From Bacteroidia bacterium (lineage in GTDB: Bacteria; Bacteroidota; Bacteroidia; Bacteroidales; UBA932), in assembly GCA_030537315.1 (NCBI GenBank), contig JAUNNZ010000006.1:1-64000 (forward strand): a DNA stretch of 64,000 nucleotides, in the 5' to 3' direction. Shown here one piece after another: positions 25,286 to 34,072 of the stretch. Made by a program: the position numbers and the translations under genes. Numbering within the stretch: the stretch's first letter is position 1; the number at the start of each line of letters is the position of its first letter. The notes beneath the pieces are model-generated. The model saw only the letters and a program-made list of their open reading frames with translations, was not told the origin of the DNA and did no database searches.

Positions 25286-25632
25286 CGAAGCCTACAGTCC
25301 TGATTGCCGAAGACAAGGATTTTCTGGCAAAAGTCATCGTGGCAAACTTTCCGAAAGATGTTACCTGTGTCGTTGCATCAGATTGGGATTGTGCGATTGG
25401 CAAGGTGCACGATGCTGACGCAGTCATTGCGAGTATGAATATTGTTGGCCGTGGCGGTGAGTCGCTGCTTGCTGCAATCAAGAAATTGAAGGACATTCCC
25501 GTGGTGTGCCTCACCAGCAATTTGACCTCCGCAATCAGAATCAAGCTCTTGAAAGAGGGTGCTGATGATGTTGTGACCAAGCCGTTCAACCCGGAAGAAC
25601 TTTCTCTCCGACTCCTTCGATTTCTCAAATGA
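25282..25632 (+). CDS. degenerate receiver (phosphoacceptor Asp replaced by Ser)
   Basis: Receiver-fold protein of 116 aa. The acidic pair (LIAEDKDF), a Thr (CLTSN) and the Lys of VTKPFNPEE are kept, but the position of the phosphorylated Asp is Ser51 in VIASMNIVGRGGE, so ordinary phosphorylation is not possible. It overlaps both the intact receiver and the phosphoglycosyl transferase gene by 4 bp. It may be a constitutive binding partner that links receiver state to the transferase. An atypical receiver controlled by ligand binding is an alternative. Confidence 0.85.
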   Translation: MTKPTVLIAEDKDFLAKVIVANFPKDVTCVVASDWDCAIGKVHDADAVIASMNIVGRGGESLLAAIKKLKDIPVVCLTSNLTSAIRIKLLKEGADDVVTKPFNPEELSLRLLRFLK

Positions 25633-26348
25633 CTATAAAACGATTACTTGACATAGTATTGTCGGCGACCCTGCTCATAATGCTGCTTCCCCTTATGATA
25701 GTGGTCAGCATCATTATTGTCCTCGAGAGCCCGGGAGCCCCGATATACGTTTCCGAAAGGGTCGGTCGCGACTGCAGGAAATTCAGATTCTACAAATTCC
25801 GCTCAATGAGAAAGAAGTCGGATGAAGAACTTGAATCGTTGAAAAACCGCAATACCTACCTGGATATCTATGCCGATCCTGAAACCATAAATCTTCCTAT
25901 GCAGCTCTCTGAAGTGATACTGTACTCCGACAATTACAAGGTCAACGAGTTTGATTACCTTCAGGAAGTCGCAAAGGAAATCAACAGCAGTTTTATAAAG
26001 GTTGAAAAAGACCCCCGCATAACCGGGTTCGGCAAATTTATCAGAGCTACCAGTATTGACGAACTGCCGCAACTGATCAATATCCTGAAGGGTGATATGT
26101 CCTTTGTGGGCAACCGCCCGCTGTCGATGGCCGAAGCGGAACTCCTCACAACCAACAAATTCGCAAAGCGGTTTGACTGCCCGGCAGGCCTTACCGGTCT
26201 ATGGCAGACAAGGAAGGATAAAGATAATATGACGCCGGATACGAGGCGCCGTCTTGACATAGAATATGCCGAGAAATGCAGTCTTTCTTACGATATTAAG
26301 TTAATTATCTCCACGATTGTGCAAGTGCTGACAAAGAACAATGAATAA
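25629..26348 (+). CDS. undecaprenyl-phosphate sugar phosphotransferase (initiating PGT)
   Basis: Monotopic phosphoglycosyl transferase of 239 aa that would load the first sugar phosphate on undecaprenyl phosphate. A membrane-embedded N-terminal helix (5-33) is followed by the core motifs KFRFYKFRSM (51-60), DPRITGFGKFIRATS (128-142), the catalytic-type DELPQL (144-149), GDMSFVGNRP and AGLTGLWQ. Between FRSM and DPRIT lie about 67 residues, longer than in compact WcaJ/PglC cores, giving an inserted segment that might contact the receivers encoded just upstream. ATGA overlap with the previous gene. Sugar specificity cannot be read. Confidence 0.92.
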   Translation: MTIKRLLDIVLSATLLIMLLPLMIVVSIIIVLESPGAPIYVSERVGRDCRKFRFYKFRSMRKKSDEELESLKNRNTYLDIYADPETINLPMQLSEVILYSDNYKVNEFDYLQEVAKEINSSFIKVEKDPRITGFGKFIRATSIDELPQLINILKGDMSFVGNRPLSMAEAELLTTNKFAKRFDCPAGLTGLWQTRKDKDNMTPDTRRRLDIEYAEKCSLSYDIKLIISTIVQVLTKNNE

Positions 26349-27333
26349 GCTCAAGACAGTTGTTACCCTGCTCCTGCTGGCCTGTCAGGCGCTCATCTGC
26401 AGCGCAAACGACCAGGCTGATACATATAAACTGACATATCTTGTTGACGGCAAGCCATATCATACTGAACATCTTGCGGCTGGTGCCGCCATTGTCCCGA
26501 TTCCATATCCCGTCAAGGATGGGTATGTGTTCACGGGATGGCGGAATCTTCCTTCCACTATGCCGGACAGGAACATCGAGACCGGTGGCTCGCTCCTTCT
26601 TGAGAGGTATTCCGGAATCACCCCGATGAAGGAGGTGAAAGTGGACTCCGTTATGTACAAGCTCGCAAATATGACAGTCGAGGACTATCGGAATCTAAGG
26701 CTGCCGTCTCTTGACGAATTGTTCGCGAATGCCCGCCAATCTGCTTTAGTCAGGTCACATGAGTATGACGTGGACTACTATTCCGGCGACATCAAGACGG
26801 CAAAGAGACAGCCGCTGTCGTGGGTAAGGCTTGTCGGTACGTACAGCTACGGCAACACGGATCTGGCAGCGATTCTCATTTCCGAGACGACTTATCAGGT
26901 ATGGCAGCAGAATTCCTCCCGTCAGAAGAGCATGTTCTATAATATAGGCGCCACAATCAGCATCCCGCTCATAGATATATTCAACACCAATAACAAGGTG
27001 AAGCAGGCGAAAAGCAGGGCGGAGCAGGCCAGGGCGCAACAGGAATCGGAGCTGGATCTGGTCAAGGAACGCATCATTTCCCTATATTGCAATATTATAG
27101 AAAATATTGCCAATCTTTCGGAGGCGTTCGAGGCTATGGTAGTTGCCAAGGCTCAGTACGAGACTGCCGAGAATGAGTTCATAAACAACCATCTGGACGC
27201 CCAGGCCCTTTACCAGAGCCGGTCTTTCGCCAAGGTCTCGAAAATGGATTTCGAGAAGGTGAAGAGTGAACTCAACGAGTCGCTGCTCATACTTGAAATC
27301 ATCTCCTGTACCCCTATTGTTTCCTCGAAATAA
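26341..27333 (+). CDS. InlB-repeat / half-size TolC-like outer-membrane protein
   Basis: Exported protein of 330 aa with signal peptide ending ALICSA. Residues about 27-80 form one Listeria-Bacteroides (InlB_B) repeat: YKLTYLVDGKPYH through GYVFTGWRNLPSTMP. From about 125 the sequence looks like a single outer-membrane efflux (TolC/OEP) repeat: LPSLDELFANARQS, a beta segment, then long helices (about 215-320). Normal TolC subunits have two such repeats and about 450 aa, so this is half size. The cluster has no Wza-type export protein, and this fusion sits exactly where one would be expected, between the PGT and Wzz genes. Confidence 0.7.
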   Translation: MNKLKTVVTLLLLACQALICSANDQADTYKLTYLVDGKPYHTEHLAAGAAIVPIPYPVKDGYVFTGWRNLPSTMPDRNIETGGSLLLERYSGITPMKEVKVDSVMYKLANMTVEDYRNLRLPSLDELFANARQSALVRSHEYDVDYYSGDIKTAKRQPLSWVRLVGTYSYGNTDLAAILISETTYQVWQQNSSRQKSMFYNIGATISIPLIDIFNTNNKVKQAKSRAEQARAQQESELDLVKERIISLYCNIIENIANLSEAFEAMVVAKAQYETAENEFINNHLDAQALYQSRSFAKVSKMDFEKVKSELNESLLILEIISCTPIVSSK

Positions 27334-27342
27334 CACTCTCCT

Positions 27343-29493
27343 ATGAAGGTAATCCAATACATTCTGAAGATCCTTTTCAAGAGTAGGTGGTGGCTTCTGG
27401 GCATTTCGTTCGCTGCCGCTATCGTCGTTTATGTATATATGTCGATGCAGCCGAAGATTTACAAGTCCGACACGACCATCTACACGGGCATTGTGTCCGG
27501 GTATGATGTCTTGTCTTCTTCCAACGGCAACCAGGACTGGATGGCAGTAAACAATGCCATCGACAACCTTATCAGTATTGTCAAGGCGGAATCGACTTTG
27601 GAGAATGTCTTCCTGCGCCTGCTTGCAAGGAATCTTATCAATCTCGACCTCAATAAGGATAATGAATATCAGACCGTCGCATCATCACACGCTCTTGCTG
27701 AAGCAATCTCGCCTGAGATTTTCGACCTTGTTGTGGTGGATTCGGAAGAGGAAACCTTCTACAACCTGCGAGACTTTTATGACAGCAACCTGACGAATTC
27801 ACTGCAGCAGATGTTCCATTGGGATGACAGGCACTACAGTTACAAAGCCCTCTCCTCAGTGGAAGTCGGACGAATAGGAAACAGTGACATGATAAGCATT
27901 TCCTATAAGAATGATGACCAGTACATTGTTTTCAATACGCTTAATCTTATTGTCGAGGAGTTTATCGAGCAGTATGTAGCTCTTCGTTATGAACAGACCA
28001 ACGAAGTCGTCGGATATTTCGAGAGTGAATTGAACGTCATCCGCGCCGAACTTGACGAAAAGGAAAAAATACTGACCAGTTATAATACCAGCAACCAGAT
28101 TATCAATTTCGATGAACAGACAAAGCAGGTGGTCGAGAGAAGCAATGAAATCGATGTTGCCATCGAAGAGGTATCAAGGGCACTCACCGGCGCCGAGAAT
28201 CACCGCAAGCTCCTCGAAGAGAAGATGGGTGTAGCTACCGAACTTTATAAGAACAACGCAGATTTCATAGAAAAGATTCACGACATATCATCTCTCTATT
28301 CACAGGATTCGAAGGTCATGGATGCGGAAGAAAAGGGGAGATTGTCGGGAATGATCAATGCCGAGACCGCCAATCTCCGTAGCATAACAGGCAATATTTC
28401 GGCCAGCAAGCACACAAAAGAGGGCCTTTCTGCCGAGTCTATGGTGTCGGATTGGCTGAATGCTGTTCTTGACGAGGCCAAGGCCAAGGCTGAACTCGAA
28501 GTCCTGATGCAAAGCAAGGCTGCGACGAAAAAAGAGGTTGCCAGGTATTCTCCTGTGGGTTCGTCGCTCAAGCGCCAGAACCGCGACATCAATTTTTCGG
28601 AACAGAATTATATTTCAAACCTGCAGTCGCTTAATGAGGCTCGTCTCCGTCAGAAGAATCTCCAGCTTACATCGGCTACCTTCAAGACCCTGACCCCTCC
28701 GACAATAGCCGTTGCCCCGGAAAGGACGAAAGTCAAGCTTTATACGCTGATTGCTTTCATCCTGGCATTTATGCTCCTTGCAATCGTAGAGATAATCGCA
28801 GAATTGCTCAATCAGAAGCCATATGACAGACTTGCTGCTGAGAAGATTCTCAAGCTTCCCGTTCTCGGTGCTCTGCCGATGAACGGGCATCAGGAGTTCG
28901 ATGATACCTGTGAAGAGTTCGCTCTGAATCAGCTCGGCAATTCAGTATTGAATTTCTTCGATAGAACAAAATCCAACAATATCGTCAACATCATCAGTCT
29001 TGACAAGGAAGAAGGCAAGTCATACATCGCGGAAGGTCTGAGAGATTACTTCGAGAAACTTGACACGAAGCCGGCCGTTGTTTCCTGGAACAAGGATTTC
29101 GACGCCTCGTCCAAATATTACCTTATGTCAAGCTCCATCTACGATTTTGCCATTAACGAGGACAATGCGGAACTTTTGTCGGAAGCGGCTGCAATCATCG
29201 TGGAATACCCTCCTGTCCGCAATGTGCCGTTCCCTACGAAACTCCTCGCCAGCGCAGCCATCAATATTGTGGTAGTTGATGCCGAGCGGAGCATCAACGG
29301 TATTGATCATATTCTGCTGCGACAGCTTCGCGAATATGACAAGAAGCAGAATCTCTACGTTATCCTGAACGGTGCCGATAAAGATTCCGTCGGACTCTTT
29401 ACCGGCATACTCCCGCCATACACCACAAGGCATAAGATCAGATTCTCGATGTGGAATCTCGGCAGTACTGACGCTTCCTTCAACAGGGGTTGA
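27343..29493 (+). CDS. Wzz/Wzc-like polysaccharide co-polymerase with degenerate kinase domain
   Basis: Inner-membrane protein of 716 aa controlling chain length. TM1 is near 15-33 and TM2 near 462-486, with a large periplasmic coiled-coil region (about 205-430) between them. The C-terminal part (about 540-716) has the shape of a BY-kinase, but Walker A is reduced to SLDKEEGKSY, the Walker A' LLIDAD-type motif is absent (AVVSWNKDFD), Walker B reads AIIVEYPPV and no tyrosine cluster ends the protein. Kinase activity is thus unlikely. It precedes the Wzy gene, overlapping a possible TTG start. Confidence 0.85.
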   Translation: MKVIQYILKILFKSRWWLLGISFAAAIVVYVYMSMQPKIYKSDTTIYTGIVSGYDVLSSSNGNQDWMAVNNAIDNLISIVKAESTLENVFLRLLARNLINLDLNKDNEYQTVASSHALAEAISPEIFDLVVVDSEEETFYNLRDFYDSNLTNSLQQMFHWDDRHYSYKALSSVEVGRIGNSDMISISYKNDDQYIVFNTLNLIVEEFIEQYVALRYEQTNEVVGYFESELNVIRAELDEKEKILTSYNTSNQIINFDEQTKQVVERSNEIDVAIEEVSRALTGAENHRKLLEEKMGVATELYKNNADFIEKIHDISSLYSQDSKVMDAEEKGRLSGMINAETANLRSITGNISASKHTKEGLSAESMVSDWLNAVLDEAKAKAELEVLMQSKAATKKEVARYSPVGSSLKRQNRDINFSEQNYISNLQSLNEARLRQKNLQLTSATFKTLTPPTIAVAPERTKVKLYTLIAFILAFMLLAIVEIIAELLNQKPYDRLAAEKILKLPVLGALPMNGHQEFDDTCEEFALNQLGNSVLNFFDRTKSNNIVNIISLDKEEGKSYIAEGLRDYFEKLDTKPAVVSWNKDFDASSKYYLMSSSIYDFAINEDNAELLSEAAAIIVEYPPVRNVPFPTKLLASAAINIVVVDAERSINGIDHILLRQLREYDKKQNLYVILNGADKDSVGLFTGILPPYTTRHKIRFSMWNLGSTDASFNRG

Positions 29494-29495
29494 CA

Positions 29496-30962
29496 ATGCT
29501 GGCACTCGTAGGGAAACAGAAGAAAAGACCGATCGCAGCAGCCATCCTGGCAATCGCTGCGGTCTTTGCCATTTGCTATGGCATCATAACCGATTCTCTT
29601 GCCCTTTCAGCTGTCATTGCTCTCGCTCCGGTGATAGGTGTCATTCTTGTCATCTCGTTCGAAGAACGGAAATACGCCCTGATGGTTCTTATTTTCTTGA
29701 GTTTCTTTATTCCGGTCGCCTCTCACTATATATACAACGCACCTCTTGGCTTGATTCTTGACGCGATGATTGTATTCAATCTGTTCGTCATTCTCAGCAA
29801 TATGCTGACCAGAAAAATCAATCTAAACAACGTGTCATTCGATGTCCTGTTTATGATTTCTCTCTGGTTTATCTATTGCTTCCTGCAGTTGCTGAATCCC
29901 AAGATGATAACCACGTCGGCCTGGATGTCAAGCATCAGGAGCATGGCCATCTATTTCTTCTTGATCTTCCTGATCACTCAGCTTGCGGTAAATTCATTAC
30001 AGGACTTGAAGCAGGTTATGGTGCTTGTCTCCATCCTCGTAATCATTTCGGCGCTGAAGGCTATGTACCAGATGTATGTCGGCTTTACGCCCGGTGACAG
30101 ATACTTTCTCAATGTATTGGATGGCCGTCGTACCCACATCATTTTCTATGGGACGCGGTATTTCTCCATATTCTCCGATGCGGCGAATTTCGGCGGGTGT
30201 ATGGGGATGACCCTTGCCGTATATTTGATTCTCGGATTTCATACTAAAAAATGGGGGCCTAAAATCTATTGGTGGATTGTGGCCGGTCTTTCCTGCTACG
30301 GTATGTTCGTTTCCGGTACCCGAAGCGCTTTGGTGGTGCCTGTCGCCAGCATCTTGCTGTATCTTGCGCTTATCAAGGACTGGAAGAAGATGATACCGCT
30401 GTCGCTTCTTCTGGGTACGGTAGTCTTCCTTCTGGCATTTACTACAGTCGGTGAGAGCTATACGTCCATCCGAAGGGCCCGTACCATTTTCCACAGGGAA
30501 GAAGACCAGTCCTACCTTATCAGAAAACAGAATCAGGAAACCCTGAAGACATATATGAAAGAACTTCCTTTCGGCAACAGCCTGGGGATGAGCGCGGGAC
30601 GCGGAAAGGAATACGGGGACGAGTCTCCGATTGCCGGTATTCCTACCGACTCCTGGTTTGTCCAGCTATGGGTTGAAACAGGTGTCGTGGGCATATCAAT
30701 CTATTTCCTCGTTCTCTTCTATATGTTTGTCAAGGGAGGGATAATTGTGTTCTTCCGGCTCAAGGACCCGGAGGTCAAGGGCTATGCCGCGGCACTGCTG
30801 TCGGGCATAGCGGGTTTGTTCGTCATGTCTTCGAACAACGAGGTGTTCTCACAGTTGCCGAACGGAGTTCTCGTATATGTTTTTTTCGGAATGTTGTTCC
30901 TCTGCCCTCATTTCGACAAGGAAACTGAAGCAGGGAAATTGGATGATGGCCAGCAAAAGTAA
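29496..30962 (+). CDS. O-antigen polymerase/ligase-like protein (Wzy)
   Basis: Inner-membrane protein of 488 aa with about ten to twelve helices and a large periplasmic loop (about 300-385), as in the Wzy_C/O-antigen ligase family. The motif SGTRSALVVP near 270 is characteristic. It would join undecaprenyl-linked repeats into a polymer. ATG at 29496 is used; a TTG at 29490 overlapping the previous stop is also possible. The next glycosyltransferase gene starts inside its 3' end. Confidence 0.85.
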   Translation: MLALVGKQKKRPIAAAILAIAAVFAICYGIITDSLALSAVIALAPVIGVILVISFEERKYALMVLIFLSFFIPVASHYIYNAPLGLILDAMIVFNLFVILSNMLTRKINLNNVSFDVLFMISLWFIYCFLQLLNPKMITTSAWMSSIRSMAIYFFLIFLITQLAVNSLQDLKQVMVLVSILVIISALKAMYQMYVGFTPGDRYFLNVLDGRRTHIIFYGTRYFSIFSDAANFGGCMGMTLAVYLILGFHTKKWGPKIYWWIVAGLSCYGMFVSGTRSALVVPVASILLYLALIKDWKKMIPLSLLLGTVVFLLAFTTVGESYTSIRRARTIFHREEDQSYLIRKQNQETLKTYMKELPFGNSLGMSAGRGKEYGDESPIAGIPTDSWFVQLWVETGVVGISIYFLVLFYMFVKGGIIVFFRLKDPEVKGYAAALLSGIAGLFVMSSNNEVFSQLPNGVLVYVFFGMLFLCPHFDKETEAGKLDDGQQK

Positions 30963-31848
30963 AATATCGATAATAAGTGTCAACTACAACGGTCTCGACC
31001 TTACTTGTGCGATGATTGATTCTTTGCACAAAAACGTTTCGTACCCCATTGAAATCATAGTGGTCGACAATGGTTCGAAAGTTGACGAAGCGTCGGTTCT
31101 TTCTGAAAGATATCCCGACGTCAAGGCTGTCAGAAGTGAGGAGAATCTAGGGTTCGCCGGAGGAAACAATCTCGGTGTAAAATATGCCACGGGCGATTAT
31201 TTTTTCTTCCTGAACAACGACACTGAGATTTATGAAGACCACCTGGACAAGATTGTCGAAGATTTTGAAAAAAATCCGAATCTCGGTATGGTGGGCCCGA
31301 AACTCCGTTTCTGGGCTGGCTCAAGACCGATTCAGTTTGCGGGATACACCGAGATGAAAGGCATAGCGATGAAAAATGACCTGATTGGCTTTAAGCACGA
31401 GGATGACGGCAGTTTTGACACTCCGGCCGTGACGCCGTTTGTTCACGGCGCAGCTATGGTGGTCAGCCGAAAGGCTTTTGAGGACGCAGGCCCTATGCCG
31501 GAGTGCTATTTTCTTTACTTTGAAGAGCTGGACTGGGACCTGATGTTCACACGCAAGGGTTGGACGCTCTTCTATGAGCCTGCCCAGACGGTTTTTCATA
31601 AGGAAAGCGCGACTACAGGCCAGGAGAGTCCGCTTCGCTCCTATTATATGACACGCAACAGGCAGCTCTTCGCATATCGCAATTACACCGGGGCGAAGCG
31701 CCTGCTGGTCATTGCATACGCAAGGTATTTCTCTGGTGCGAAAAGAACGCTCAAAGCCCTTCTCCACCGCAGGTTCGACATCATCAGGGCAATTGCCCGC
31801 GGCAACCGCGACTTCATTAAAATAAAGAACAAATGTTGCTCAGAATAA
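30946..31848 (+). CDS. GT2 glycosyltransferase (rhamnosyltransferase-like)
   Basis: Cytosolic GT-A enzyme of 300 aa. The N-terminal SIISVNYNGLDL and IIVVDNGS motifs bind the nucleotide sugar, ENLGFAGGNNLG is typical of the WbbL/rhamnosyltransferase-like subgroup, the metal site is FLNNDTEI, and YFLYFEELDWDL carries the catalytic acid pair. ATG codons occur at 30943 and 30946; the second is used here. It overlaps the Wzy gene by 17 bp and the next GT gene by 16 bp. Donor and acceptor unknown. Confidence 0.9.
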   Translation: MASKSKISIISVNYNGLDLTCAMIDSLHKNVSYPIEIIVVDNGSKVDEASVLSERYPDVKAVRSEENLGFAGGNNLGVKYATGDYFFFLNNDTEIYEDHLDKIVEDFEKNPNLGMVGPKLRFWAGSRPIQFAGYTEMKGIAMKNDLIGFKHEDDGSFDTPAVTPFVHGAAMVVSRKAFEDAGPMPECYFLYFEELDWDLMFTRKGWTLFYEPAQTVFHKESATTGQESPLRSYYMTRNRQLFAYRNYTGAKRLLVIAYARYFSGAKRTLKALLHRRFDIIRAIARGNRDFIKIKNKCCSE

Positions 31849-32978
31849 TAATATGGGTATTGCTTGCGTGGCTTGCGATTCCGGTATTGTATTTTCTGAC
31901 ATTCGCATTGGCCGCAAGATTCCGCCGCAGGCAAGCCGCGACGGAAGGGACGCGCAGGCGCAGATTCACCATTCTCATCCCGGCCTATCACAGCGACTCC
32001 TGCATCATCGATACGACAAGGGCTGCGCTTGACCAGGATTACCCGAAGGAGCTCTTCTCCGTAGTGGTAATCTCCGACGGCATGCGGCCGGAGACGGTTG
32101 CCGCACTCCGCGAGACGGGCGCTGAGGTTCTGGAGGTAGTCTTCGAACAGAGCTCGAAAGCCAAGGCTCTGGCCGCCGCCATCGGCAGCCTTGGCCCCGA
32201 TGCCGCCGATGCCGTTGCCATTCTAGATGCCGACAACCTTGCGTCACGGAGTTTCCTTTCTTCCATGGATGGCGCGATGTGTGCGGGTGCGCGTGCGATA
32301 CAGGCGCACAGGACTGCAAAGAACGAGGATACGCCTGTCGCCGTGATTGATGCCGTTTCGGAAGAAATCAACAATTCCATTTTCCGCAGCGGCCACTGCG
32401 CCCTGGGCATCAGTTCCGCCCTCATCGGGTCCGGAATGGCCTTCGAATACGGATGGTTTGCGGACAATGTCAAGAAATTCACCACTTCCGGCGAAGACAA
32501 GGAGATGGAACTTCAACTCCTGCGTGACGGCATATTCGTGGAATATCTTGAAGATGAGAAGGTCCTGGACGAAAAGACACGCACCCGGCAGAATTACGCC
32601 AAACAGCGCAGGCGCTGGATTGCTTCGCAATACAACCTTATGTCAGATGCTATAAGGAATTTCAAGGATGTGAAAGACAAGACAGGATACGCCGACAAGT
32701 TGTTCCAGTGGTGCTTCCCGCCAAGGATGATCCTGATCGGTGCGATTCCTTTCCTTGCCCTGCTGCTCACGGTTTTCGGCTCGCCGCTTGCCCTGTGGTG
32801 GTGGATTCTGACTGCGCTCCTGGTCATTGCGCTGCTGGTGGCCATGCCTCGCGGGTCAATCAATGGAAATTTCTTCAAGGCATTGTTCAGGGTGCCTGCC
32901 CTGGCATTTACGGCGGTTGCCAATGTCTTCAGGATAAAAGGAACAAAGGATACATTCATTCACACTGACCACAAATGA
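31833..32978 (+). CDS. membrane GT2 glycosyltransferase, processive-type
   Basis: Membrane-bound GT2 of 381 aa. One helix at the N-terminus (3-27), a GT-A domain with ILIPAYHSDS, VVISDGM, metal motif ILDADNLAS, acid motif SGEDKEMEL and the QRRRW signature (AKQRRRWIASQ), then C-terminal helices (about 290-365). This layout resembles cellulose or hyaluronan synthase-like enzymes and fits adding one or several residues at the membrane. It overlaps the next gene by 4 bp. Substrate unknown. Confidence 0.88.
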   Translation: MLLRIIIWVLLAWLAIPVLYFLTFALAARFRRRQAATEGTRRRRFTILIPAYHSDSCIIDTTRAALDQDYPKELFSVVVISDGMRPETVAALRETGAEVLEVVFEQSSKAKALAAAIGSLGPDAADAVAILDADNLASRSFLSSMDGAMCAGARAIQAHRTAKNEDTPVAVIDAVSEEINNSIFRSGHCALGISSALIGSGMAFEYGWFADNVKKFTTSGEDKEMELQLLRDGIFVEYLEDEKVLDEKTRTRQNYAKQRRRWIASQYNLMSDAIRNFKDVKDKTGYADKLFQWCFPPRMILIGAIPFLALLLTVFGSPLALWWWILTALLVIALLVAMPRGSINGNFFKALFRVPALAFTAVANVFRIKGTKDTFIHTDHK

Positions 32979-34072
32979 GAATAGCCATTGAAGCGCAGCG
33001 CATTTTCAGGACAAAGAAGCACGGAATGGATTTCGTGGTGCTGGAAATGATCCGATGCCTGCAGAAAATCGATCACGAAAACGAATACTGGGTGTTTGTC
33101 GCTCCCGGCGATGACGTATGCCTTGAGGATACCGGCAATTTCCACATTGTCACACTCAAAAGCGGGTTCTACCCATTCTGGGAACAGATACTCCTGCCAC
33201 GGGCCGCACGCCGCATCAAGGCCGATATCCTCCATTGTACCAGCAATACGGCTCCGCTGTTCCCCGGGGTGCCGCTGATGCTGACGCTCCACGACGTGAT
33301 AGCACTTGAGAAACTCACCGACCGCAACAGCTCGACTTACCAGAACCTGGGCCGGGTGTACAGCCGTTTCGTAATCCCCAAGGTGATTAAAAAATGCCGC
33401 AGGGTAGTGACCGTATCGGAATATGAGAAGGAGCATATCGTAAGCGAGACAGGCCTCTCTCCGGACAAAGTAATAGTTAACTACAACGGCTACGGCACCG
33501 AATTCAACAGTTCCGTCGCGTCCGACGACAGGAATTACCTGCTGTTCTTCGGTGCGCCTACGCCGAAAAAAAATATGAAGGGCACACTTCTGGCGTATTC
33601 GCGCTATCTGGATAAATCGGAGAAAAAGTTGCCTCTGAGAATCGCGGACTGTGATATGTCCCTTGTGACGTCGATGCTTGCTGAAATCGGTTGCTCCGGC
33701 ATCAAAGAGCATATCGAGTGTCCGGGTTATATCCCGCATTCCGAGCTGCCTGCGACTTTCGGACACGCGTCTGCATTCCTTTACACCTCGCTGCGTGAGA
33801 GTTTCGGTATCCCGCAACTGGAAGCTATGGCCTGCTGCACGCCGGCTGTGATTTCCAACACTTCGGCACTCCCGGAAATTGCAGGCGAAGGCGCTCTTCT
33901 GGTGGACCCGCTCGATGCCGACGGCATCGCGGATATGCTTGTCCGTCTTGAAACGGACGAGCCGTTCCGCAGGAAGGCGGTCGAATACGGGCAGGAAAGA
34001 ATAAAGAAGTTCTCCTGGGAACTTACGGCAAAGAAAGCATTGGAGATATATGAATCTGAAGGAAGATCTTAA
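32975..34072 (+). CDS. GT4 glycosyltransferase
   Basis: GT-B enzyme of 365 aa. The N-terminal half has MRIAIEAQRIFRTKKHGMD and LTLHDVIALE, the C-terminal half YLLFFGAPTPKKN and the donor-site motif RESFGIPQLEAMACCTPAV, with the retaining ExxxxxxxE pattern of GT4. Mannosyltransferase-like by general look, but the sugar cannot be assigned. It overlaps the flippase gene by 23 bp. Confidence 0.88.
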   Translation: MRIAIEAQRIFRTKKHGMDFVVLEMIRCLQKIDHENEYWVFVAPGDDVCLEDTGNFHIVTLKSGFYPFWEQILLPRAARRIKADILHCTSNTAPLFPGVPLMLTLHDVIALEKLTDRNSSTYQNLGRVYSRFVIPKVIKKCRRVVTVSEYEKEHIVSETGLSPDKVIVNYNGYGTEFNSSVASDDRNYLLFFGAPTPKKNMKGTLLAYSRYLDKSEKKLPLRIADCDMSLVTSMLAEIGCSGIKEHIECPGYIPHSELPATFGHASAFLYTSLRESFGIPQLEAMACCTPAVISNTSALPEIAGEGALLVDPLDADGIADMLVRLETDEPFRRKAVEYGQERIKKFSWELTAKKALEIYESEGRS

